Virus record (IMG/VR): IMGVR_UViG_3300037342_000014
Span: 1-20,999 of that record
DNA from: a virus
Length of the DNA: 20,999 nucleotides
Strand: one strand, 5' to 3'
Shown here: positions 1 to 6,739 of the stretch, one piece after another
Layout: every line of letters starts with the position of its first letter
Position numbering within the stretch: position 1 is the stretch's first letter
Translations under genes and position numbers: made by a program
Notes under the pieces: generated by a model
Databases searched by the model: none
What the model saw: the letters and a program-made list of their open reading frames with translations, nothing else
Told to the model about the DNA's origin: nothing

Positions 1-603
1 AGTGATCTTATTAAATAACATTCTATCTTGACCGGCCTTTGACATTGCTTCAAAAGCCTCTGGTAATGCCCCTACTGGATTAACAGCCATTGTCGCGGTA
101 AATTCTGCCAGGGTTCCCCATACTGCAGCGGTCTGGTAATTGGTTTTACCGAAGATATGGGGATTCTTCATAATAAACTGGCTTGTGGTGTCAACGCTGT
201 TGGGCTCGTACAGACCGCGCATAGCATTATCCCAAAGTCCGTTCGTAAGGTTCTTGAAATCATCCCCGGACTGTTTGGGCTTTTCTTTATTTGTTTCAAC
301 ACCACGCATCATGTCAACAACGCCAAGACCAGTAAATACGCTTGCAAAGGCTTGTTGATCTGAACTGTACGGCTTTTCTACTTGATTAGCAAATGGTGTG
401 CTTGCGGCTTTATCTATCTTCTGCATCGTTGGGCCAGGGCCTTTCTCAAAGTCACTTTGAGGGCGCTTATACCCGCCTGTGGCTAACTGTTGGGGTGTCT
501 TCAAGGGCTGTGCGTTCTGAATGTCAAACTTAGGCGTTGACGCAATCTGGGGCACGTTCTTTAAGGCATCAGGGGTAACTTGGTCTATTTGCTGATTATC
601 CAC
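1..603 (-). CDS. Probable large internal/ejected virion protein, N-terminal 201 codons (cut by window edge)
   Basis: An open frame runs leftward off the window with no stop. It starts at a GTG that overlaps the end of the preceding gene by 8 bases, with GGAG nine bases upstream inside that gene. The first ~90 residues are rich in Pro, Gln, Lys and Asp and look disordered (for example QPLKTPQQL). A more hydrophobic stretch begins near residue 100 (FASVFTGLGVVDMMRG) and another near 165-190 (TATMAVNPVGALPEAFEAM). Position after the gp14- and gp15-like genes matches where T7-like phages encode their largest ejected protein. No lytic transglycosylase or other catalytic motif is visible in this part. 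Function is inferred from position only. Confidence 0.7.
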   Translation of the reverse strand, partial: MDNQQIDQVTPDALKNVPQIASTPKFDIQNAQPLKTPQQLATGGYKRPQSDFEKGPGPTMQKIDKAASTPFANQVEKPYSSDQQAFASVFTGLGVVDMMRGVETNKEKPKQSGDDFKNLTNGLWDNAMRGLYEPNSVDTTSQFIMKNPHIFGKTNYQTAAVWGTLAEFTATMAVNPVGALPEAFEAMSKAGQDRMLFNKIT

Positions 604-2089
604 CTAATCTATCTCCAAAACTTTCGTTGTCGTCTTCTGGTTGTGTATTCCCATCAGGTGTCGTTACTGACCTATTGCCATCTTCGTCTTGTTCTGTCTG
701 CCCGTTTTCAGGGTATCCAGCTATCTCCGGCCTGTCTAAAAGGTTTTGCTCATTAGAAACTTCATGGGCGGTCTTGATGTAATTCTCTGGAGGTACATTG
801 CCATCCGTGATCTTCTGAATGAAACGTCTGGTCATAGCCAAAGTCTTATCATCAGGCTTTTCTTGCTTAGTAAAGTCCGGCAAGTATTTTGCAAAAGGAA
901 CTGAATTATGAAGCCAATCTAAAGAAGACTTTAAGTGTCTTTGGAAGTTATCCGTTGCGTCCTTCTGGGTTTGTTCTAAACCGATAACATCTTTAACGCT
1001 TCGGTATTTATCACCCATCGGCATGATTCTTAAATTGTAAAGTTTATCCCTATCTTGTGGAGATAACTTATTATCATTAAACTTGTCCATGATAAAGTTT
1101 CTTGCATCTGCTACACCTCCATTGGCAAGATGAGCCACTGCTTCAATATAAGTTTGTCCGTCGGTATCAGGAGATACCATCGTTGTACCTTTAGTCATCT
1201 GATTAAAAGTTTTACCGTTTATCTGTCCAGTAAAGTATTTTTCTTCGGCATGTTGCTCAAGGCTTGGGTCATTGGTTTGTTTCATTAGCATTAGATCTCG
1301 GGCATTAGCTTCTTGAATGTTCTCCATGTTCCGCTTTTGCTGGTTTTGAAGATACGTCTGCTTGCGATCAAGTTTGTTTAAAGCGGATTGCTCGTCAACA
1401 TCACGTAGACTTCCATAATCGCCATTCTCTATTTTTTGCCTTATGGTATCCGCCGCTTTAGGGTCTTTGATGATTGAAATATCATTGAGAGCTTTACCAT
1501 AACCAAAATTGTAATTCTGCAATTCCTTGTGATAGCCAGCCCATTCAGGATTGACACCACCGGATTGAATACGCTCATCAACATAATCATTGTATCTTTT
1601 CTTAATGTCTGCTTCTTGTGTAGGTGACGTGGCATAATTATACTCTTGCTGTGCCGCTGTGGCCCTAGCGTTTATGTCAAACTTTCCCTGTTGAAGAATA
1701 CGCCCCTGAATCATCGTATCAATAGCCGCCTGTTTTGAATCCTTCATGCGCGTGGCTTCTACCATGAACTGATTACGGGCTTCAGGGTCTTTGATGGAGT
1801 CAGCGGCGTTCCGCATATTCTCATCAAGGGCATCTTGTGAGTTTTTAGAGGCATCTGCAAGGTCAGTATCCGTGCGGTACTTGTCATGCGTAGCATCGTT
1901 GGCTTCGGATAATTGAAGTATAGCCTTACTCCGCTCATTTAGTCCTTGAATCTTTTGGACTTTATCGCCAATATCCGAAACTGTATCACCAACACTAGAA
2001 ATCATATTTCCTAAATTAGCGGCAAGCTTCGGGTCTTCAGGTGTTGGATTAAGACTATTTGAACTTGTATATGTTGGGATCTGAACCAT
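596..2089 (-). CDS. Probable internal virion protein (T7 gp15-like position), 497 aa
   Basis: The ATG is preceded by TAGGAGAGTT, a good Shine-Dalgarno site that overlaps the stop region of the upstream gene. The protein is hydrophilic and strongly helical, rich in Gln, Asn, Asp, Lys and Ala, with no signal peptide or membrane segment. Residues ~25-350 look like a long series of amphipathic helices (for instance GDTVSDIGDKVQKIQGLNER). The last ~45 residues are acidic and Gly/Asn-rich, probably disordered. Ejected inner-core proteins of short-tailed phages are typically long, helical and encoded after the nozzle gene, which fits. I see no enzyme motif. The specific gp15 equivalence rests on gene order, not on a recognised sequence signature. 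Confidence 0.7.
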   Translation of the reverse strand: MVQIPTYTSSNSLNPTPEDPKLAANLGNMISSVGDTVSDIGDKVQKIQGLNERSKAILQLSEANDATHDKYRTDTDLADASKNSQDALDENMRNAADSIKDPEARNQFMVEATRMKDSKQAAIDTMIQGRILQQGKFDINARATAAQQEYNYATSPTQEADIKKRYNDYVDERIQSGGVNPEWAGYHKELQNYNFGYGKALNDISIIKDPKAADTIRQKIENGDYGSLRDVDEQSALNKLDRKQTYLQNQQKRNMENIQEANARDLMLMKQTNDPSLEQHAEEKYFTGQINGKTFNQMTKGTTMVSPDTDGQTYIEAVAHLANGGVADARNFIMDKFNDNKLSPQDRDKLYNLRIMPMGDKYRSVKDVIGLEQTQKDATDNFQRHLKSSLDWLHNSVPFAKYLPDFTKQEKPDDKTLAMTRRFIQKITDGNVPPENYIKTAHEVSNEQNLLDRPEIAGYPENGQTEQDEDGNRSVTTPDGNTQPEDDNESFGDRLGG

Positions 2090-2096
2090 AACTCTC

Positions 2097-2657
2097 CTAA
2101 CCTGCCATTAGAGCTAACATTCCTATACCTTCTGCGCCCTGTAATAATGAGCTTGCAGCGCCCATCTCTCCCTGCTGTTGAGCTACTTCTCCAGCATATT
2201 TATCCATATTAGCTTTTGATTCCGCATTATAAGTATTTATCTGCTTATCCATTTCAAATTGACTTGCAGTATTTAAAGCGGTGTCAAGCGGTGATCCGCT
2301 CATCTCTACCCCTGCCTTGGCATACATAGCTTGCTGTGTTGACAGTGTCGATGTTTCGCTAAGGCCTAACTGCTGATTAGCAAATTCCCCCTGCATCAAT
2401 GCCAAGCTTGCGTTATAGTCATCTGCTTGCTGTGACTCATCCCCGGACATGATGTCACCAAAGGCGCTTAATATCGACCCACCCGCTATCAACCCCTGTG
2501 GCAATGTGAGGCTATTGCCGGAAGAGTCAACGGTTGACCATTGGGAAGAGTCAACGGTTGACCCTTGAATCTCCGGTGCTGTTGGCATTGTGTACGGAGA
2601 AACGGAATCAGCACTACCCGTCGCTAACATATTAAATTGTGCTAGTTCATCGCCCAT
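2097..2657 (-). CDS. Probable internal virion protein (T7 gp14-like), 186 aa
   Basis: Length is close to T7 gp14 (196 aa). A hydrophobic Gly/Ala segment near residues 53-70 (LPQGLIAGGSILSAFGDIM) is followed by a long helical, Gln/Ala-rich region (SLALMQGEFANQQLGLSE) with a 'GVEMSGSPLDTAL' turn at about residues 117-129, a pattern seen in gp14-type proteins of podoviruses. The C-terminus is small and hydrophobic (GAEGIGMLALMAG). The start has AAAGG seven bases upstream. Residues ~33-46 contain a tandem STVDSS duplication caused by a 20-bp direct repeat. In T7, gp14 forms part of the ejected channel through the outer membrane; that role is inferred here from length, composition and position. 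Confidence 0.62.
   Translation of the reverse strand: MGDELAQFNMLATGSADSVSPYTMPTAPEIQGSTVDSSQWSTVDSSGNSLTLPQGLIAGGSILSAFGDIMSGDESQQADDYNASLALMQGEFANQQLGLSETSTLSTQQAMYAKAGVEMSGSPLDTALNTASQFEMDKQINTYNAESKANMDKYAGEVAQQQGEMGAASSLLQGAEGIGMLALMAG
2520..2563. repeat. 24-bp-period tandem direct repeat within the gp14-like gene
   Basis: A 20-base unit starting GGAAGAGTCAAC occurs at 2520-2539 and again, identically, at 2544-2563. It duplicates the peptide STVDSS in frame. The unit contains the near-palindrome GGTCAACCGTTGAC, and a related GTCAACCGTTGACCC occurs at 5167-5181 inside the nozzle gene, again encoding STVD. Confidence 0.85.
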
Positions 2658-2661
2658 TAAA

Positions 2662-2784
2662 TTACCTTTGAATGTATTTTTTTATGACAGTTTTCGCAAA
2701 GAGTAGTGCCGTTGGTGGAGAAAGTCTTTTATTTCTTCCAGTCATTCTCAAACTATGTTGTTTTTTTCGTTCTTCTGTCCACAT
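2662..2784 (-). pseudogene. Decayed HNH endonuclease remnant (also an open 40-codon frame)
   Basis: The gap between the nozzle C-terminal gene and the gp14-like gene holds an ATG ORF beginning at the base after the preceding TAA (MWTEERKKQHSLRMTGRNK). Its first ~18 residues resemble the basic, Gly-Arg-containing modules found in homing endonucleases. In a different frame, at about 2659-2712, the same DNA encodes NGTTLCENCHKKIHSK, a close match to the usual end of HNH endonucleases (LC..CH..IH). A stop (TAA) and a frame change separate the two parts. The simplest reading is a frameshifted and truncated free-standing HNH gene. The short ORF could still be translated, but I would not assign it a function. 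Confidence 0.6.
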
Positions 2785-3477
2785 TTATCGATCCTCGGAT
2801 ATTTCGCTGCGCATAATTGATGCAAGAAGCATGAATGGGAGGGGATTCGACCCTGTCAACACCGGCATACAGTACGCATCAAATTGAGAATCGACACCCG
2901 TACCATGAATATCTCCCGTCGCTAAAGGATTGTAATCTGGTGAGATATTTAAATTAAGCTGGTTGTCTGGATTTGTATATGGCAATGCAAATAAGTGATT
3001 CGCGTCCTGTCCAAAGTAACCACCCAAACTCTGCCACACCCTTAACACAATATCGTACAGCTTTCGCTTCTTTCCTTGATTGACCGTCTGACCATCCCCG
3101 CCTAAAGGTAGCCATTGGAGAGTCCATTTGTAAGGCAATCCAACAGAAATATTCCAAGCGGGTGCTGGCAAGCTAACTCCATTGTTGTACGTCAACGACA
3201 AGACATTATGACCGTTTGTAACCACTGCAACCGTCTGACCGTTCAAGTGTGATGGTCCTGACACTGACGAAACGTAAGCATGAATCCGTCCACCCTTTTG
3301 ATACGTCAATGAAACATTTGCGGCAATCTTAAAGTTATTTGAATCCACCACAAAAAGCACGTAGTACGATTGATTATTCAAAGCACCGTTAAATCCATTA
3401 ACGCCCTCAATGAATATCTGCTGACCTACACTTAGGCCGTGGCTTGGGACTGTTAATGTTAGGATGCTAAGAGCCAT
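2785..3477 (-). CDS. Tail nozzle (gp12-like) protein, C-terminal part, separate 230-aa cistron
   Basis: Residues ~8-65 form a small beta domain with the pattern 'tvpsHGLSvGqqIfIeGVnGfngalNnqsYyV' spread over many phage tail proteins. Residues ~78-105 carry HLNGQTVAVVTNG followed by NNGVSLPAPAWNISVGLPY, and the end reads TGD..GTGVDSQFD......GSNPLPFMLLASI. In intact gp12-type nozzle proteins these motifs (HLxGxxV..L.DG, tV..G.i.L..p...v.VGlpY, terminal PlPltvlai) lie in one chain after the domain encoded at 4345-6171. Here they have their own ATG with AGGA four bases upstream, so translation as a separate polypeptide is likely. Combined length with the N-terminal part (608+230) is near T7 gp12 (794 aa). 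Confidence 0.75.
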   Translation of the reverse strand: MALSILTLTVPSHGLSVGQQIFIEGVNGFNGALNNQSYYVLFVVDSNNFKIAANVSLTYQKGGRIHAYVSSVSGPSHLNGQTVAVVTNGHNVLSLTYNNGVSLPAPAWNISVGLPYKWTLQWLPLGGDGQTVNQGKKRKLYDIVLRVWQSLGGYFGQDANHLFALPYTNPDNQLNLNISPDYNPLATGDIHGTGVDSQFDAYCMPVLTGSNPLPFMLLASIMRSEISEDR

Positions 3478-3483
3478 TGTGTC

Positions 3484-4332
3484 CTAAAGTGATTTTTCAA
3501 ATGAAGCTGTTAAGTAAACCTCTGTACCGAAACTGCTTGGGTATCCTTGTCCGTCTACCTGAGATGTTGTCACTTCATACTGAACACTTAAAGCAGACGT
3601 TGAGGCTAGAGTGAATTGTCCTATGATCTGAGAAGGAGCTCCTCCGGCGATGTATACATCTGTCCCGTTTAAAAGAATAGCGCTTCCTGTAACATTATAT
3701 AACCTAGTCTGATTACCGGCTGATCCACCATAGAAAGGTAATGTTATGTTTACGCGATATGTTCCCGCTGGTAAAACAATTTGATTAGCGGCTGTGCAAG
3801 TAGCTACAGGAGTCGCGTTTGCTGTACAGAGGCTCGCTATGCTTGCCGTATCATTATCTTTGGTATTCATTACCGCTACCAGCCATGATCCTGATGTAGT
3901 ATCACCACCTTTAGTTCCAGATGTTTGTGTATTAGTTACCTTCACATAGGGACTGTTTAATGGTCCAGAAAAGCTTGTTGCTCTAACTGTACCTACAACA
4001 TCAAGAGCTTGACCAGGGGTTGCTGATCCTATTCCAACATTTCCCGCTATATAATTAATCGTACTCCCACTTTGGTTCCAGTTGGATGTGGCGCTGATTG
4101 GCGTACCGTTAACTTGATACGTCCCTGAAATATTCACGTTTCCAGTAACAGCAACGGGAACGCCAACCGCAACACTTGTTCCCACAGAATCGCTTATATC
4201 GCTATCTTGTGACGTTGAAGAAACTCCCGACGATGAGCTTGTTGCGGTTACAGCCACTTTTCCCGCCGTCAAATATGCCCATGAGTAACCATTTAACATT
4301 AAAGATAAAATTATTAAAAAAATTACTCTCAT
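3484..4332 (-). CDS. Secreted fibre-like protein with Sec signal peptide, inserted between nozzle parts
   Basis: The first 19 residues form a classical signal peptide (Met-Arg, then FLIILSLMLNGYSWA) with likely cleavage after Ala19. A Ser/Thr-rich stretch follows. Residues ~95-120 carry GNVGIGSATPGQALDVVG and TVRATSFSG, a motif common in bacterial and phage fibre/adhesin proteins. The C-terminal ~120 residues (IVLPAGTYRVNITLPF, ending YLTASFEKSL) look like a beta jelly-roll of C1q/TNF type. An AGGGGG ribosome site sits upstream. Its location between the nozzle halves suggests a tail fibre or receptor-binding role, but the signal peptide argues for export across the inner membrane. Either a secreted envelope protein or a virion fibre is possible. 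Confidence 0.7.
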   Translation of the reverse strand: MRVIFLIILSLMLNGYSWAYLTAGKVAVTATSSSSGVSSTSQDSDISDSVGTSVAVGVPVAVTGNVNISGTYQVNGTPISATSNWNQSGSTINYIAGNVGIGSATPGQALDVVGTVRATSFSGPLNSPYVKVTNTQTSGTKGGDTTSGSWLVAVMNTKDNDTASIASLCTANATPVATCTAANQIVLPAGTYRVNITLPFYGGSAGNQTRLYNVTGSAILLNGTDVYIAGGAPSQIIGQFTLASTSALSVQYEVTTSQVDGQGYPSSFGTEVYLTASFEKSL

Positions 4333-4344
4333 TTAATCCCCCTT

Positions 4345-6171
4345 TTAATCAGTCATTACTTCGCCTGAACTGTCAAACATAAGATTGCCAGCGTCGTCGT
4401 ACATTGCATTGTTAGGCACAACTTCCGTTGTCATTGCTGTGATATTCAATGTATCATTGTACGTCAAAGAAGCGTCAAGTCTAACAGGTTCCCAATAATT
4501 ATTGAAAAGCTCATCGGTGAAAACTTCTACCCAATAAACTTCTACTCCGTTAATCTTCCTTTGGCAAACACACCAAATCTGATCGTCTGCGCCGTCAATA
4601 GGAATAATGTCGAGGCTTACAAATGTCCCTGCTAATCCCCCAGGGATAACTCCATCAGATTGACCTGCTACTATCCTTGACCATCCCTCTACTTGCTGAT
4701 CGGGGTCACGGGTGAATACCGCAATCTGTCCATCCCCACGAACGACCCAAATACGGTCGTAAGGTGATACTTGGGAAGCCATCTGAACCGCGCCACTTCC
4801 ATCCCTCAAAATATGATCCGCTAAAACCATCATGTTTGTGGCTTTGTATTTGCTTGTAATCAAATCGTACGTTAATTGCCTGATCGTAAATGTGTTTGCT
4901 TGAATATAAAATAAATACCCGCCAAGCATGACTGGAGGCTGATACATGACCCCATAGTTATTGTCAAAGGTTATGTTAGGCGGTGTCGTTGGTGAAATCC
5001 CAACAGCAGGGCTTCCATCAGCCGCCGTTATGCTTCCCCCGGATGTTCCTATTTCCAAAGCTGTATCAGATGCCAGCCATCTTCCAGTATTCGCTTGACT
5101 TGCGGCTATCTGATACTGATAAGCGTCTGAATCTGTAGTCGTCCCCGATGAAAAATCATCATACGTGTCAACCGTTGACCCATACAAAGTTTGTCCCATA
5201 AGATAAACCAAACGCCCTTCATGGAACACAACAGCCGAAGGGAATCCCCTATAAGTTGAGAAAGCTCCCTCTGCCCAGAATGTTACGCCGCTCGTTGTCC
5301 CTAGATTTCCAGCCGTGCCATTAGGCTCTGCCTGTACAGTTCCGGTAACGTGCGTACTATCTGTAAATGCAGTTATTTTGACTACCCCGCTATTGGCGAC
5401 ACTCCCATCCGTACCGACCTGCCATAAGCTTCCAACATGGCCAGCATTAAAGATAGCCGTTGACGCGGTTAATGTGGTAGTTCCAGTAGCTGATGACGGC
5501 GTGATCGTTGTTGCTGAAACATTCAAAGGTCTAAAAGGGCCACGCACAAAAGGAACATTGGCTATGTTAAAGGCCGTGGCTGATGTGCGGCTAAGTTTCT
5601 GCGGGAAGTAGTTGGTATTGACCATGTACATAACATCCGCATTTTGCGCTGTCATGATATTAAAAATATCCGCTTGAAGGAATATTGTTGGAATCTCTAA
5701 AATACTTTGCGCTACCCAATCACCAGCGGCCAAGTCTGTCGCAAAAGTTCCTGACGTATGAGCTATGAGGCAATAATAAATAATTGCCGATTGAGTGACG
5801 TAGTTTCCAGGGACATAGGATGTTGATGTTTGCCATGCTGTAGCGGAAGGCACAACAACCTGACCGGGTACGCCATTAAAGTTTGAAAAGAACCTCATAT
5901 AGAGATTACCGATTTCCAGCATATAGGCTTGTGTTACTGAGTAAGTAAATTTACGAAGACATGACGGATAGGTAGTAGAAAACTTTGTGGGAGCAACATA
6001 TTGAGTACCTGGACGATTGGCGACAGAGCAAGCTTGGCCGATAAGCATATTCTCGATGATTGCCGCCCCGGACTTATAAATAGGTTTGGTGTCTTCACAC
6101 CTTCCTAAACTACGGGGACTTATTTCCCCTAAACTCCAATTTGAATGAAGTAAAGTACCTTTATAGCCCAT
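4345..6171 (-). CDS. Tail nozzle / tail tubular protein B (T7 gp12-like), N-terminal part, 608 aa
   Basis: The N-terminus has the family pattern 'NWSLGEISPRSLGR.D...Y.sGa..IeNm.....G...rRPGtqyVa' at residues ~11-60, then FTYSVTQAYMLEIG at ~75-88, 'aqNADVMYMV' near 180 and VPFVRGPF near 210. These are nozzle landmarks. Residues 112-156 are an inserted module shared with the adaptor gene. Family similarity continues to about residue 580 (VRLDASLTYNDTLNITAMT) and then stops; the last ~25 residues are an unrelated tail with a repeated [YF]D[DS][AS]G[NE][LV]M unit. The missing C-terminal domain is found in the cistron at 2785-3477. Only one base separates this ATG from the stop of the HNH gene, and no Shine-Dalgarno site is visible. 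Confidence 0.85.
   Translation of the reverse strand: MGYKGTLLHSNWSLGEISPRSLGRCEDTKPIYKSGAAIIENMLIGQACSVANRPGTQYVAPTKFSTTYPSCLRKFTYSVTQAYMLEIGNLYMRFFSNFNGVPGQVVVPSATAWQTSTSYVPGNYVTQSAIIYYCLIAHTSGTFATDLAAGDWVAQSILEIPTIFLQADIFNIMTAQNADVMYMVNTNYFPQKLSRTSATAFNIANVPFVRGPFRPLNVSATTITPSSATGTTTLTASTAIFNAGHVGSLWQVGTDGSVANSGVVKITAFTDSTHVTGTVQAEPNGTAGNLGTTSGVTFWAEGAFSTYRGFPSAVVFHEGRLVYLMGQTLYGSTVDTYDDFSSGTTTDSDAYQYQIAASQANTGRWLASDTALEIGTSGGSITAADGSPAVGISPTTPPNITFDNNYGVMYQPPVMLGGYLFYIQANTFTIRQLTYDLITSKYKATNMMVLADHILRDGSGAVQMASQVSPYDRIWVVRGDGQIAVFTRDPDQQVEGWSRIVAGQSDGVIPGGLAGTFVSLDIIPIDGADDQIWCVCQRKINGVEVYWVEVFTDELFNNYWEPVRLDASLTYNDTLNITAMTTEVVPNNAMYDDAGNLMFDSSGEVMTD
5704..5838 (-). repeat. 45-aa duplicated module, copy in nozzle gene
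   Basis: Residues 112-156 of the nozzle protein (AWQTSTSYVPGNYV to FATDLAAGDWVAQS) match residues 76-120 of the adaptor protein at 28 of 45 positions by eye, with no gap. The pattern W..st.Y..G.yV......Y.C...HtsG.FaTDLa.GdW resembles small carbohydrate-binding-like modules seen as insertions in phage virion proteins. Confidence 0.85.
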
Positions 6172-6172
6172 A

Positions 6173-6739
6173 TTATTTTACATACCTATTTATATTTTCT
6201 TTAAACTGTTTTCTGTTCATCGTCGGTAAAGATAAGTTACATTTCATACACAACATACCAAAATCACATGATAACCATATCTTTTCATTATCTGGTGTTC
6301 TTGGATGATCTCTTAACCAAGTATGTGGGCCACCTTTTATAATTTCTGTCCCCCCATGTCTATGGTCAAAGCAAATAGCAAGTGATGGATTTTTTCTGTT
6401 AAAGAAAATATCCTTACCACACATCTGACAAGATGTTGTTAATGGAATTAATCCCTCCCAAGATTTTAAACAGTTGTTCCTATTCTTATTTCTTGATATT
6501 TTTTCTGCGTCAGGATTATTTAACTTCCAATTTTTAGCCCTATCAATGTATTCCTGTTTATTTTTTTCATAATGCCGTTTTGAAAGCAAGAAAACTTTCT
6601 CTTTAAATCCTGGTCTTAATTTTTGAATCTCGCGACCACGCTTATTGTAAATCTTAATCCTATCGGGATATTTGTTACGATAATCCTGAAGATACTTCTT
6701 GTGATATTCCCTTCTCTTTTCCAAGTCTTTAAATGGCAT
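6173..6739 (-). CDS. Free-standing HNH homing endonuclease, endonuclease VII-like, 188 aa
   Basis: The first ~95 residues are very basic with repeated KY, NKYPD and KRHYEKN-type units, likely DNA-binding. The catalytic part has C104-x2-C107, then ICFDHRHGG (D125, H126, H128) and FGMLCMKCN (C164, C167, N168), the zinc and His-Me-finger arrangement of the recombination endonuclease VII family. I chose the ATG at 6739, which overlaps the adaptor's stop as TAATG and has a GGGGGG run five bases upstream; a start 27 bases further upstream is open but lies inside the adaptor. The gene sits exactly between adaptor and nozzle genes, typical of an intergenic homing endonuclease. All visible catalytic residues are present, so it may be active. 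Confidence 0.85.
   Translation of the reverse strand: MPFKDLEKRREYHKKYLQDYRNKYPDRIKIYNKRGREIQKLRPGFKEKVFLLSKRHYEKNKQEYIDRAKNWKLNNPDAEKISRNKNRNNCLKSWEGLIPLTTSCQMCGKDIFFNRKNPSLAICFDHRHGGTEIIKGGPHTWLRDHPRTPDNEKIWLSCDFGMLCMKCNLSLPTMNRKQFKENINRYVK

Noticed and set aside
140-363. Two overlapping plus-strand ORFs of ~70 codons near the left end
   Set aside because: They are antisense to the open minus-strand frame at 1-603, have no convincing ribosome site and show composition typical of a shadow frame.
2672-2887. Plus-strand ORF of 71 codons covering the gap before the nozzle C-terminal gene
   Set aside because: No ribosome site; it is antisense to the HNH remnant and the nozzle C-terminal gene.
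3478-4344. Group I or group II intron as the cause of the nozzle split
   Set aside because: The intervening segment is almost entirely a signal-peptide protein gene with its own ribosome site; no intron core or intron-encoded reverse transcriptase or endonuclease is present, and each half has proper start or stop signals.
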